This document shows, piece after piece, positions 19,696-28,878 of a stretch of 64,000 nucleotides of DNA. A model generated the notes under the pieces. That model saw only the letters and a list, made by a program, of their open reading frames with translations, had not been told where the DNA came from and did no database searches. The stretch comes from CAVPNY01 sp963706905. GTDB lineage: Bacteria; Chloroflexota; Anaerolineae; Anaerolineales; UBA4823. The position numbers and the translations under genes are program-made. The stretch spans positions 682,001-746,000 of the forward strand of contig CAVPNY010000012.1 in assembly GCA_963706905.1 (NCBI GenBank). Direction: 5' to 3'. Numbering within the stretch: position 1 is the first letter of the stretch; each line of letters opens with the position of its first letter.

Positions 19696-20061
19696 TCAGC
19701 CCCCAGTTACCATCGCTCTTAAAACCAGAAAAAACATAACCAGGAAACCAACTCCGTATAGCAGCATCTCAGGGCGGTCCTGGCGCCCCTTGGTGGCGGA
19801 AAATACGAGCGGCATTGCCAGGGCCAGGGCAACCCCATATAACCAATGGATACCCCGATCGGGGCGTTGGCCGATGAACCACAAATAAGTCCCCAATAAT
19901 CCCTGGCCAAGAACAATGATTTCTGCAATGATCACAGCTCCCCAAACATTGGGACTTACCCCTTGTTTGCGAAAGAATCTCCACAAACCCCATATTGCCA
20001 TAAACCCGCAGAAGATCAAGGCAGTAATTGCAATACGTCCATGGAACTCACTCAAGGTCAT
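19696..20061 (-). CDS. Small membrane protein, four predicted helices
   Basis: 121 residues with hydrophobic stretches near 9-28, 38-60, 70-90 and 98-117, and the conserved-looking loop FIGQRPDRGIHWLYGVALA. AAAGGAG precedes ATG 20061. It is transcribed away from the Rieske operon, sharing the intergenic region 20062-20334. I do not recognise the family. The HW and H residues in and near helices could bind haem, but that is speculation. Confidence 0.65.
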   Translation of the reverse strand: MTLSEFHGRIAITALIFCGFMAIWGLWRFFRKQGVSPNVWGAVIIAEIIVLGQGLLGTYLWFIGQRPDRGIHWLYGVALALAMPLVFSATKGRQDRPEMLLYGVGFLVMFFLVLRAMVTGG

Positions 20062-20253
20062 CGATCTTCTCCTTTCTTCAAATCCCCTTTGTTATATCAG
20101 AAATTACCGTAGATTTTACCAGGGTGATAATCGAATCACCCTTTTAGAGAGAGAAAATCACTCCTCTCGGTTTAATCAAGATGGATAGCCGGTATGGATC
20201 ATCTCTGGTAAACTGCATCCGGTAAGAGGGCTATAAATTAGACCTGATTTATC

Positions 20254-20282
20254 TTGTTATCGGGCGATCCCTATGCTACAAT
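20254..20282 (+). promoter_or_regulatory. Promoter of the Rieske/cytochrome operon
   Basis: TTGTTA at 20254-20259, 17-base spacer ending TGC, TACAAT at 20277-20282. The TG before the -10 makes it an extended -10 promoter. Transcription would start near 20289, about 45 bases before the ATG at 20335. Confidence 0.6.
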
Positions 20283-20334
20283 ACGCCGATTGTTAAATTA
20301 AAATAAGAACCTTATTTGATGAGGTGAGTAAAAA

Positions 20335-20886
20335 ATGACTGCTGAGCCAATTGTCGAGAAGAAACCGATGAACCGCCGTGAATTCCTCAATTTCGCCTGG
20401 CTGGTTTCAATCGGTTTCTTCACCGTAACATCTGCTGGAGTCACTTACTTGTTTTCATTACCCAGATTCAAAGAGGGAGAATTCGGGGGCGTATTCACAA
20501 TCGGCAGTGTCGAAGAGCTCCCAGATACTTCTTCACCACCTGCGAACTACCCCAAGGTAAAGTTATGGCTCAGCAACACAGATGCGGGGGTCCTGGCATT
20601 ATATAAAGTATGCACCCACCTGGGTTGCCTGTATAACTGGAATAATCAGGAAGTTAAGTTTATTTGCCCATGTCACGGTTCTCAGTTCGAGAAGAACGGG
20701 ACCTTTATACAAGGACCTGCGCCACGCAGCCTGGATCGCTTCGTTGTCCAGATTGAGAGCCAGGATGGTACTGTTCTCGCAGAAACTGATCCGGAAACCG
20801 GAGCGCCTTTACCCGTTCCTGACGATCCCAACGCAGTGATCAAGGTTGACACCGGGCGCCGGGTTATGGGATCTCGCCACGCTTAA
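20335..20886 (+). CDS. Rieske iron-sulfur protein
   Basis: 183 residues. It carries electrons from quinol to cytochrome c in a bc-type complex. The N-terminus has a twin-arginine motif (MNRREFLNFAW) and a single membrane anchor near 18-41. The [2Fe-2S] ligands are Cys93 and His95 in CTHLGC, and Cys111 and His114 in CPCHGSQF, with Cys98 and Cys113 placed for the usual disulfide. The downstream fold elements GPAPRSLDRF are present. It is the first gene of the operon, 40 bases before cytochrome b. GAGGTGA precedes the ATG. Confidence 0.96.
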   Translation: MTAEPIVEKKPMNRREFLNFAWLVSIGFFTVTSAGVTYLFSLPRFKEGEFGGVFTIGSVEELPDTSSPPANYPKVKLWLSNTDAGVLALYKVCTHLGCLYNWNNQEVKFICPCHGSQFEKNGTFIQGPAPRSLDRFVVQIESQDGTVLAETDPETGAPLPVPDDPNAVIKVDTGRRVMGSRHA

Positions 20887-20926
20887 TCACTCATCTTCTT
20901 AAACTTCACCTTAACAGGGGAGGCGT

Positions 20927-22511
20927 ATGCTCAAATCAATTTCATTTCAGGACCTCCGCCAGAAAGCGGTTATAGCACTGGATAACCGAGTACGGGCAAT
21001 TACTGCTGGCTTGGGATTGAACGAACTGCGCAATGTTTTGCGCGGCGACCCTCCCCAGGAAAAACCAAATCCGCGTTATAAAGTACACACCACCAGTTTT
21101 CTATTCCATATCCGGCCGCGTTATTATCAGAAAGGTAGCACAATCCTGAGCCATACTTTCCGCTTGGGTTTCTTCACCATGTTCTTTTTTATGGTGGAGC
21201 TATTCACTGGCCTGGTGTTGATGATCTATTACACGCCTTCACCCTCTCAAGCATATGCGTCGATCTTAGAGATCATGAGTGAAGTCCCCTTTGGAAACTT
21301 GATGCGGGACTTACACCGCCTGGGCGCAGAGGCAATGGTGATCTTCACCTTCTTACATATGGTGCGAACCTATTTCACTGGTTCGTATAAGAAAGAACGA
21401 TCTTTCACCTGGTTAACTGGCGTTATCCTACTCGGGATTACTTTATTCTTGAGTTTCTTTGGCTATCTGCTCCCGTGGGATCAGCTGGCTTATTGGGCGG
21501 TGACCATCGGAACCAGCATGGCTGAAGCTGCACCATTGTTTGGGACTCAGGTGAATCTACTCTTGCGAGGCGCTCCTGACATTGGCGCAGGTGGCTTATT
21601 GCGTGCGTACCTGCTGCATGTGGTTCTATTACCCCTGGGAGCCATCCTCGTCATCAGCATCCATTACTATAAAGTAGCCCGTGAACATGGAATTTCCTTA
21701 CCTGCCCGATATGAAGAAGGCAATTTACCGAAGGAGAAGGAGAAAGAAGTCAAAAGCCGGCTAGATTTCCTGCCCGACTTGTTTTCGCATGAAATCTATC
21801 TAGTCGTCCTCGGTTTGTTCATCTTGATTTTTGTCACAATATTTATGTACGGCGGCGCTCCATTAGAACACATTGCCAACCCTCAACAAACTCCCCTGGA
21901 TACCAAAGCGCCGTGGTATTTCTGGTGGCTTCAAGGCATGCTCAAATTGGGCGACAAGAGCATAATGGGAATTGTTATCCCATCTCTACTTGTACTCCTA
22001 TTAATCGGCGTCCCATATATCGACCGAAATCCAAATCGTTCCTTTGTCAAGCGGCCCGTTGCTGTCGCTATTGGAGTGTTATTTGTCCTGGCACTGATTA
22101 CGCTAAGCTATATGGGACTTCCACAATATGGGATTGAGAACTCCCGCAGCAACCCGCATTCTCCAGGACCTTGCTCCCGAGGAGGGGAATGGCCCAATAC
22201 AAGAAGTCCCCTTCGATCAACTCCAGCAGGGGACATACATTGTTAACGAAACACCAACGGAAAACCTTTGTCCAGATCTGGACTTCGGTTGCCCGGCGCT
22301 TGAAGATTTCTTCGCAGAATATACCCTCATGGTTAATGAATCCATTGAGAACGGGGATTTGCCCAACGGCGAGGGAATCATGGTGATCGAGGATTGGCAA
22401 GCAGACTTAAAGAAAGTCACCATGCGGATTTTATGGGATGACCCGGTATCGGACCAGGGTAAGGATTACTTCAAACACATCTACCTGCATAAAAATCATG
22501 GTAGTGAATAA
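20927..22511 (+). CDS. Cytochrome b of a bc-type complex with hydrophilic C-terminal extension (frameshifted)
   Basis: Quinol-oxidising membrane subunit. Haem histidines are in LHRLGAEAMVIFTFLH (13 residues between) and HVVLLPLGAILVISIH (14 between, the b6-type spacing). The Qo region appears as APWYFWWLQG in place of PEWY. After the last helix the frame passes SYMGLPQYGI and then runs off in the wrong frame to 22246, while a neighbouring frame continues TPAATRILQDLAPEEGNGPI to 22511. Removing one G of the GGG at about 22126-22130 joins them into a 527-residue protein with an extension of about 125 acidic residues. The alternative is a separate 127-residue gene from ATG 22128, but it has no ribosome site. 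Confidence 0.85.
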
Positions 22512-22543
22512 ACCTCCAATAAAGCAGAGGGCAAATTATCATC

Positions 22544-23353
22544 ATGTCGCGCTTTAATCTAGAAATTCTACTGGGCACAGTTCTTATCGCCTTGACTTCA
22601 ATTGTCCTGATTGTCTATGGGCTCAACGAAGAAGACCGAATGGCTCAAGCCGGTCTAGAACATCAAGCCCAGGCCATCGAAGTGGGGGCTAATCTATTCG
22701 AGACTAACTGTACAGGCTGTCATGGATCCAAAGGCGAGGGCATTCCAGGACTATGTCCACCGCTGAACGATAGGAACTTCTTTGAAGGTCGCATGAAAGA
22801 AGTTGGCTGGGCAGGAAGCCTGGAAGACTACATAATTTCCTCTGTCTCCAGCGGCCGCGTGGTTTCGACCCGCCCGGATCAATATGCCGGACAAGGCCGA
22901 CCAGCCATGCCAGCCTGGTCAGACGAATTTGGCGGCCCACTTCGCCCGGATCAGATCCAGGATCTGGCACAATTTATTCTAAATTGGGAATCAACTGCAA
23001 CTGGCGAGGTCGTGATCGAGGCCTTACCAACCCCAACCCAAAGTCCGGAAGACCTGAATGATCCTGTAGCACGCGGGCAGCAGGTCTTTTTGAGCCGGGG
23101 ATGCACCGGCTGCCATGCCATGGAAGGGTTGAGCACAGCAACAATTGGCCCTAATTTAACCAAGATCGGAACAGTTGCTGCCACACGCGTCCCTGCACAA
23201 TCTGCCGAAGAATATATTCGGGAATCCATCCTTAACCCAAGCGCTCATGTGGTGGAAGGATATCTGGATAATCTGATGCCGAAGAACTTCGGGGATCTCA
23301 TCCCAGCCACAGAATTAGATGATCTGGTGACTTATTTGTTGGACCAACAGTAA
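22544..23353 (+). CDS. Dihaem cytochrome c, N-terminally anchored
   Basis: 269 residues. One membrane helix at about 7-27 is not followed by a cleavage site, so it probably anchors the protein outside the membrane. Two c-haem sites are seen: CTGCH (Cys56-His60) and CTGCH near residue 187. Methionines in RPAMPAWSDEFGG and LDNLMPKNFGDL are likely axial ligands. It probably takes the place of cytochrome c1 in accepting electrons from the Rieske protein. It follows cytochrome b by 32 bases. Confidence 0.93.
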   Translation: MSRFNLEILLGTVLIALTSIVLIVYGLNEEDRMAQAGLEHQAQAIEVGANLFETNCTGCHGSKGEGIPGLCPPLNDRNFFEGRMKEVGWAGSLEDYIISSVSSGRVVSTRPDQYAGQGRPAMPAWSDEFGGPLRPDQIQDLAQFILNWESTATGEVVIEALPTPTQSPEDLNDPVARGQQVFLSRGCTGCHAMEGLSTATIGPNLTKIGTVAATRVPAQSAEEYIRESILNPSAHVVEGYLDNLMPKNFGDLIPATELDDLVTYLLDQQ

Positions 23354-23375
23354 GACTGCGGAGAAATAGTCTTCT

Positions 23376-24203
23376 ATGCGATCTAAACCCGTTCGCAATG
23401 CTGGCTTGGTTTTACTGATCATCTTTGTGATCAGTCTCTTTCAATTCACTCCCGGCTCAGCACAAGAGTGCACAGAAGGTCAGATTGATCAGGGAGGCCA
23501 ACTATATACCGAAAACTGTGCAGTCTGCCATGGGGCGGACGGACAAGGTCGGGTAGGGGCAACGCTTGCAAAGGACTGGCCCTCGATTCGGCCCGACTTG
23601 CGCGTACGGACGGTGATCGAAGACGGCGTTCAAGGCTCTCCGATGCCTGCCTGGAGCCAGACCAACGGTGGACCACTCAATGATCAAGATGTGGACTCCC
23701 TGGTTTGTTTTATCCTGAGCTGGCAATCGGGTGGCCCTCCTGTGATATACCCCACGCCCACCTCAATGCAAAGACCCGTGCTTACGCCTCCACCTGGGGT
23801 CTCCGGTGACCCAAATGCTGGTGCGAGTGTGTATGATCAGAACTGCGCAGTGTGCCATGGATTGAATGGAGAAGGACGGATAGGAGCGGTCCTGGCAAAG
23901 GACTGGCCTTCCATCCGGCCTGATCTGGCAGTCAGGACTACTATTGAGCGTGGAATCCAGGGATCGGCGATGCCGGCCTGGAGCCAGGCTAATGGCGGCC
24001 CGCTTACCGATGACGAGATAAACAATCTGGTTGCTTATATCCTTACCTGGGGCACGCCGGCCAATCCCCCCACCCTTGCCCCCTCTACTGCACCAGCCGT
24101 AACAGGCCAGAGCGGTGGTTGGCAGGTCTGGATTGTACTTGGCGTCCTTGTGGTTCTGGTGGTGGCTATCGGTTATTATATTTTCCGGCGCGGGAGAGCA
24201 TAA
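23376..24203 (+). CDS. Dihaem cytochrome c made of two near-identical domains, C-terminally anchored
   Basis: 275 residues. A signal peptide (residues 1-30) is followed by two domains that are copies of each other: CAVCHGADGQGRVGA (Cys48-His52) and CAVCHGLNGEGRIGA (Cys157-His161), each followed by LAKDWPSIRPDL and a methionine ligand in PMPAWSQ/AMPAWSQ. A Pro/Thr linker joins them, and a C-terminal helix (about 245-268) with GRA anchors the protein. It begins 22 bases after the previous cytochrome and ends the operon. It is a likely carrier between the bc complex and a terminal acceptor. No oxidase is in the window. Confidence 0.93.
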   Translation: MRSKPVRNAGLVLLIIFVISLFQFTPGSAQECTEGQIDQGGQLYTENCAVCHGADGQGRVGATLAKDWPSIRPDLRVRTVIEDGVQGSPMPAWSQTNGGPLNDQDVDSLVCFILSWQSGGPPVIYPTPTSMQRPVLTPPPGVSGDPNAGASVYDQNCAVCHGLNGEGRIGAVLAKDWPSIRPDLAVRTTIERGIQGSAMPAWSQANGGPLTDDEINNLVAYILTWGTPANPPTLAPSTAPAVTGQSGGWQVWIVLGVLVVLVVAIGYYIFRRGRA

Positions 24204-24222
24204 AACAAAACGATTGTCTTGA

Positions 24223-24251
24223 TTGACAAGCACGCCCACCTGAGGTATGCT
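24223..24251 (+). promoter_or_regulatory. Promoter of the SRP RNA
   Basis: A perfect TTGACA at 24223-24228, a 17-base spacer and TATGCT at 24246-24251. The expected start near 24258 coincides with the 5' end of the SRP RNA. Confidence 0.8.
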
Positions 24252-24258
24252 TTCGGGC

Positions 24259-24370
24259 GAGCTCCGGGTGGGTCCGGCGCGGCAGAAACCTGCGAACCCC
24301 GCCAGGTCCGAGAGGAAGCAACGGTAAGGAGGTCCCTCTGGGCGCCGCCGGGTAGCCTGCCCGGTTGCTC
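24259..24370 (+). ncRNA. ffs: Signal recognition particle RNA, small bacterial (4.5S) type
   Basis: The conserved apical domain is seen as AGGTCCGAGAGGAAGCAAC near 24304-24322, followed by GGTAAGGAGGTCCCTCTGGGCG, which form the Ffh-binding helix 8 and tetraloop. The ends pair (GAGC 24259-24262 with GCTC 24367-24370, and CCGGG with CCCGG), giving one long hairpin of about 112 nucleotides. There is no Alu domain. It binds Ffh and FtsY in co-translational targeting. The end positions may be off by a few bases. Confidence 0.9.
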
Positions 24371-24398
24371 ATTTCCTGGGTGAGTTGAAAATAAATCA

Positions 24399-24427
24399 TA
24401 AGGGCTGCCAGCAAAGGGCAGCCCTTA
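24399..24427. terminator. Hairpin between the SRP RNA and a convergent gene
   Basis: AAGGGCTGCC (24400-24409) pairs perfectly with GGCAGCCCTT (24417-24426) around a seven-base loop. It follows the SRP RNA by 29 bases and precedes the stop of the convergent gene at 24459. The T tracts are short in both directions, so the call rests on the stem and the position. Confidence 0.55.
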
Positions 24428-24458
24428 AAACATCCCCCTGCGCCCAATCAATGTATTA

Positions 24459-25388
24459 CTATCTATTCTCAGTAATCGTTATTCTGCCATCCTTTTCCTC
24501 ACGGAGTGGGTGAACAATCTTCAAGGGCATTTCACATTGAGGTCGATCCGGATCAGATGGGTAATAAGTGATGCAATTCACAGAAGTCACTTCACCGTTT
24601 GCGCTATTCAAGTCAAAAACATACCATAAATCCCCATCTCCTGTTTCAGGGACAAAGAATTGCATAATTAAACCCTCTGCACCATAGACTTGCACCTTAG
24701 CTCCGGATTCGGTGATATCTGGAACACCAGGATGACCAAAATAGTAGTTTAGTACAGCAAATGAGTAAATTCCATCCTGAGCAAGTTCGGTAATTGAAAT
24801 TGTCTCCGGCCCATTGCCATCCCGATCATCACGATCTAAGCAAGCAAATGGAATCTCATTACAGACACCTGGATGATCAAGATAAAGGTGTGGATAATCT
24901 TCGTATGGAAGCCAGAAATGTGCATCAAGGTCTTTTGGCACCCTTCCCCAGGTGAGGACAATTCGGTATTCACCAATAGACAGACTGGGTGATAGAGTAA
25001 AATCTAATGTCGAAGTCTTCTGGTAGATAACCTTAACATCTTGTTTAAGAGGTAGAAAACCAGACCGGGTTGCCTCGACACCCACCCATCCGCCAGAAAT
25101 ATTGGTCAAGTGATAAACACCGTCTTCGTTGGTTACATCACAGATATCTGAATCTGAACAAACCACAGCTCCATTAATCGGTTTATTGAGGATAGCATCC
25201 ACGACAAACCCCGTTATATCTCCAGGACCAACTTGATAATACTTTAAAGTCAATGGCAAGTGGATTGATAATTTCTCTTCGGTTAACTGAGGCTCAGCGG
25301 CATAAGAAATCTTTTGGACGAACAAGGCCATGGTTATCGCGAACAAACTAAATAAATGTATTATCTGCTTTGCACTCTTCAGGTACAT
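24459..25388 (-). CDS. Secreted protein with carboxypeptidase-regulatory-like and YfaP/DUF2135-like domains
   Basis: 309 residues. A signal peptide ends near ISYAA (residue 31), followed by the motif HLPLTLKYY. Residues about 57-135 (ITGFVVDAILNKPINGAVV...YHLTNISGGWVGVEATRSG) form a CarboxypepD_reg-like beta-sandwich. Residues about 143-280 (YRIVLTWGRVPKDLDAHFWL...) resemble the YfaP/DUF2135 domain, with its 'L.W....DLD.H' signature. Likely a cell-surface or secreted accessory protein. It lies downstream of the Tad-like genes on the same strand. Confidence 0.75.
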   Translation of the reverse strand: MYLKSAKQIIHLFSLFAITMALFVQKISYAAEPQLTEEKLSIHLPLTLKYYQVGPGDITGFVVDAILNKPINGAVVCSDSDICDVTNEDGVYHLTNISGGWVGVEATRSGFLPLKQDVKVIYQKTSTLDFTLSPSLSIGEYRIVLTWGRVPKDLDAHFWLPYEDYPHLYLDHPGVCNEIPFACLDRDDRDGNGPETISITELAQDGIYSFAVLNYYFGHPGVPDITESGAKVQVYGAEGLIMQFFVPETGDGDLWYVFDLNSANGEVTSVNCITYYPSDPDRPQCEMPLKIVHPLREEKDGRITITENR

Positions 25389-25430
25389 ATAATTCCCTAA
25401 ATTATCTTGCCAAATCAGCTGGGGTGATAA

Positions 25431-27254
25431 TTAGCAATCAAAACCTCCTCCTGGGCACGGAGTAGGAGTAGGTGTCCGGGTCGGTGTATTCGTGGGTGAA
25501 GTCGTTGGAATAGGTTGAGTCGGTGTTCTCGTCGGGGTACGTGTTGGTGTCCTTGTTATGGTAGGAACTGTTGTACGAGTTGGCGTAAAAGTGGGTGTAT
25601 CTGTCGGTTTTGGTGTCCTTGTAGGGGTAGGCACCAATGTGCGGGTGGGCGTTCTGGTTGGAGTAGGAGTGCAGATATGAGGTGGGCAGATTGTTGCAGT
25701 AACCGTTGGAGTTCTCGTAACAGTGGGCGTTCTGGTCATTGTTGGAGTCAAAGTGGGGGTAGGTGTAGCACGAAGAATTGTAAAAGTTTTCTCGACAATA
25801 TCGGACCAAATCCCACTTAATCCTTTGGCCTGGGCAATAATCCTATACGTGCCATTGATCAAGTTGTTCCACATTGTAGATCCCATCCTAGTACAAGGGC
25901 CATCTCCACCAAACGCACAATATTTAGCCGTTGTGTCCGTTCTTGAGGTTAAGACTGTGGCTCCATCAGGATTGTAGATGGTGAAATACAAGGCCTCAAT
26001 CCCATTTCCATTGATTGGAGCCAGGCCAGTATCATAACCAATTGCCTCAAATCTGGTTTGATCACGACTCGTCAAAATGCCACTGACAGCAGGGTTAGTA
26101 ATTTCTGCGTAGATAGGATGTAAATTATCAGACAAAGGACATGTTGCAACCCCAATATCTATTTGCCAGTCAACGGTCAGGATTGAATCCAGTATAATTC
26201 TACTATCTGGAATCCCGTTAAAATCAGCTGTCCAGATCGCGGCACTGCCCGGATTCAATGCATAAGCCGGAGATAGATTGACGTTTGTTGGAGAACTGTA
26301 GTCATCGCCATTATAGATGGTGTTGGAATCCATCCTGAAATAATTAACGTATTGAGATGGATAATGTTGTGACCAATTCAAATTAGTTGAAACAAGATTC
26401 ACAGGTAGTAAGTTATTATTCACTCCATTAACATATATCTTGTCATTACTCGCATAAATACCTGTCATTTGGACCAGATCACAACTTGGGGTTGGAGTGA
26501 GGGTTGGACTCGGTGTAAGTGTAGGAGTCGGCGTAATGGTAGGTGTGGAAGTTTCAGTTGGTGGAGGAGGGGTTGGTGTTAAGGTTGCTGGTAGGGGGGT
26601 GATAGTTGGCACATCGATCAATGGAGGCAAGCCAAGTACGCGCGCCACACGAAATTGCTCTAAGATACCTGTCCTCTCAGCATGCAAGGTTACAGAAGGT
26701 TGAATATTGCTAATAAATGGTAAGATAAGCGGGTGTTCGTAGGTGACCGCTACTAATACTCGAGTAGGACCTTCTTCAGGATTTCCAGGATCATCCTGAG
26801 GGGCACAAAAATCTCCTGGTGGAGGGTGATATACAAAACCTGGACGAGAACTACAAACAGTTATTTTGAAATACCCTTTTTGACCCTTCACTACACTATC
26901 ATCGATCATAAGACCCACTGCAACACCGCGGCTCACAGCATATATTGAAGGAAGTCGTGCCCGATCTTCCTCAATATGTCTGGCACCAGCGTTCGGCTCA
27001 TCGCCACAAACCAAACCATTTCCATTTGCGTCAATCCCAGGAGTACAAAAGGCGCTATCGAATTCACCTGTGACAGCATATCGCACACCGAAACGTGCAG
27101 AATTGGTTACTACCAACCAAGCATGGAAAATGCGGGCAAACTCGATAATGCCACATATCAACAGTAACAGAATCGGTAATGCGATCGCAAATTCCACCAT
27201 GCTCTGTGCTTTTCCCCATCTTTTTGGTCTACGTAGTTTCCTGAACACATTCAT
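25431..27254 (-). CDS. TadE/TadG-like pseudopilin with Thr-Pro-rich C-terminus
   Basis: 607 residues from ATG 27254, which follows AGGAAGAG; the longer frame to 27407 lacks a ribosome site. The N-terminus has the TadE pattern: short basic leader, AQSMVEFAIALPILLLLI with the processing-site glutamate, then a helix. A soluble domain follows, a first Thr-Pro linker near 225-270, a domain with Ig-like strands (about 275-490), and a long Thr-Pro/Arg-Thr-Pro tail ending PCPGGGFDC. Likely a minor pilin-like surface protein with a glycosylatable stalk. First in order are the TadE pseudogene and the VWA protein upstream on the same strand. Confidence 0.85.
   Translation of the reverse strand: MNVFRKLRRPKRWGKAQSMVEFAIALPILLLLICGIIEFARIFHAWLVVTNSARFGVRYAVTGEFDSAFCTPGIDANGNGLVCGDEPNAGARHIEEDRARLPSIYAVSRGVAVGLMIDDSVVKGQKGYFKITVCSSRPGFVYHPPPGDFCAPQDDPGNPEEGPTRVLVAVTYEHPLILPFISNIQPSVTLHAERTGILEQFRVARVLGLPPLIDVPTITPLPATLTPTPPPPTETSTPTITPTPTLTPSPTLTPTPSCDLVQMTGIYASNDKIYVNGVNNNLLPVNLVSTNLNWSQHYPSQYVNYFRMDSNTIYNGDDYSSPTNVNLSPAYALNPGSAAIWTADFNGIPDSRIILDSILTVDWQIDIGVATCPLSDNLHPIYAEITNPAVSGILTSRDQTRFEAIGYDTGLAPINGNGIEALYFTIYNPDGATVLTSRTDTTAKYCAFGGDGPCTRMGSTMWNNLINGTYRIIAQAKGLSGIWSDIVEKTFTILRATPTPTLTPTMTRTPTVTRTPTVTATICPPHICTPTPTRTPTRTLVPTPTRTPKPTDTPTFTPTRTTVPTITRTPTRTPTRTPTQPIPTTSPTNTPTRTPTPTPCPGGGFDC
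25434..25771 (-). repeat. Thr-Pro/Arg-Thr-Pro coding tract
   Basis: The last ~110 codons of the gene consist of short units such as TPTRTPT and TPTVTAT. At DNA level this is a degenerate imperfect repeat of about six bases. A second, shorter tract with the same character lies near 26487-26610. Confidence 0.8.
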
Positions 27255-27297
27255 TTCAACTCTTCCTTCATTAACCTTCCACAAGTTGTCCTGCGGT

Positions 27298-28878
27298 CTA
27301 ATGGGTAATACGGGTGAAAATGCGAGAAGCAATATCTTCAAACACCAGATCCAGATCTTCTCCTGAAGGAGAGAAGTAATAATTTCCACACCAAGTTCTC
27401 CACTCACTCAGATTATCGTATAGTCCCGAGCATGGATTTGTAGCAGGATCCCCATCTTCTCCAACTGCAGCAATATAACGAAGCAGTCTCACGCCATGCG
27501 GGACAGGATCGGTACCATATCGTTGCAAAACTTGATCTCCTAGACCAACCGAGAATATTACTGCACCCTGTCCAGTGACACCTTCACAAGCAGGTGCAGG
27601 ATCAGTGCTGTAGCAACCAACAAAATCGGCCATGTCTCGGGCGAAATCGTCGGCATCATAATTAGCACTGTTGCCAGTATGGCGACTGGTTGAGTCCAAA
27701 TCTCGACAGAAGGGTGGTGCCCAAGTCGAAGGCGGACAATACCCGTACGTGTGTGTTTCATCAGCATCCGAAGCATTCGCTGCACCATCCGTCAATAAGA
27801 CGACTACCCATAGAGCATCTTCACGCGGGTCGAGGGCGAACATATTTCCGCCCAATTTCAAGCCGCCGCCAATATTGGTAGTAGTGCACGAAGATGGATC
27901 TCCGGTCAATCTGAAGAGAGGACATTCGAACCCTAAATAATTTCCACTTGGACTACCTGTATCGTAATTACGGCAAGGACCAATCATACTCGGGCAGGCA
28001 ACCGGTTCATACACATTTAAATTATTTATCACATCGACAGCCGTCGCGCGATCTGTGATCCATCCAGGGGGTATCACTCTGGTCCCAGTAGTTGCTGAAG
28101 GTGTTTCCCACCCATTTGAAAAAGTGACAATCGCCATTCTATCTGCTTCTTGAATGCTTGGTAAATCAAGCACCCTTTCAGCAAAGCTGACCGCAGCAGC
28201 TTTGACTTCCTCCATTGGATGACAACGCTCCCCTGGATTGCAGCGGCTTGGATCGGCATAATAATTATCCCAATGGCTACCTACTTGGAGGCGTTCACTC
28301 TTTCCGGGACACCAGGCATCCGGTCTTCCATCATCATCAGCGCCATCGCTGTCATCATCATCACCATCACAAAGATCCGCATCAGATGCCATCGACTCTG
28401 AAATATCTATCACAAGGACGACGTCCATTGAGGCTGCTTCACTAATAGCATTTGCTGATATAGGGATATTATGTAAACCGATCAAGTTAAGAAAACTCAA
28501 GGGCACATCTAATTGTCCGATGACGCGGACCAATTTCCGCCTGGGGGTATAACATAATCCAGGGTCACCTGGATTGGATTCACAAGTTTGAACAATCACC
28601 GTGGTCGGATTGACACCATTTAGATTCATGATCTGCTCGGCTGCGTTGGTCATATCGCCAAGGCTGCGCCCTTCACGATACTGAGCTGCAGCTGCAAGTG
28701 AAGCTGCATCAACTGCGCGCCTCAAATGACCCATATAAATAAACACCTGTCCAGTGTCCACAGCCAAGCCTACAAAGATTAGCAAGACTGCAAAGGCCAA
28801 AGCGATGAGAGCCAAGGCTTGTCCTCTCTCGCTGGAGTATTTGATATTGCAATTTGGGCTATGACCCATGAACATCAT
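27298..28878 (-). CDS. TadG-like protein with von Willebrand A domain
   Basis: 526 residues. The N-terminus, SERGQALALIALAFAVLLIFVG, is a TadE/G-type leader and helix, followed by the typical RRAVDAASLAAAAQ. A VWA domain starts at DVVLVIDISESMASD (the MIDAS DxSxS), and later has VVLLTDGAANASDAD. Aspartate-rich inserts (CDGDDDDSDGADDDG) suggest calcium binding. Its start overlaps the stop of the upstream TadE-like gene (TAATG). It is likely an adhesin-like component of a Tad pilus or surface structure. No TadA ATPase, TadB/C or RcpA is in the window. Confidence 0.88.
   Translation of the reverse strand: MMFMGHSPNCNIKYSSERGQALALIALAFAVLLIFVGLAVDTGQVFIYMGHLRRAVDAASLAAAAQYREGRSLGDMTNAAEQIMNLNGVNPTTVIVQTCESNPGDPGLCYTPRRKLVRVIGQLDVPLSFLNLIGLHNIPISANAISEAASMDVVLVIDISESMASDADLCDGDDDDSDGADDDGRPDAWCPGKSERLQVGSHWDNYYADPSRCNPGERCHPMEEVKAAAVSFAERVLDLPSIQEADRMAIVTFSNGWETPSATTGTRVIPPGWITDRATAVDVINNLNVYEPVACPSMIGPCRNYDTGSPSGNYLGFECPLFRLTGDPSSCTTTNIGGGLKLGGNMFALDPREDALWVVVLLTDGAANASDADETHTYGYCPPSTWAPPFCRDLDSTSRHTGNSANYDADDFARDMADFVGCYSTDPAPACEGVTGQGAVIFSVGLGDQVLQRYGTDPVPHGVRLLRYIAAVGEDGDPATNPCSGLYDNLSEWRTWCGNYYFSPSGEDLDLVFEDIASRIFTRITH

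Noticed and set aside
22128..22511. Separate 127-residue gene after cytochrome b
   Set aside because: Its ATG lies inside the cytochrome b frame with no ribosome site, and removing one G joins it to cytochrome b; kept only as an alternative.
25515..25820. Plus-strand open frame with many Cys, Gly and Arg residues
   Set aside because: It is the antisense of the Thr-Pro coding tract of the TadE-like gene; the odd composition follows from the repeat.
25434..26610. Short repeats that could be mistaken for a CRISPR array
   Set aside because: Units are about six bases, degenerate and in frame with a Thr-Pro protein; there are no spacers and no cas genes.
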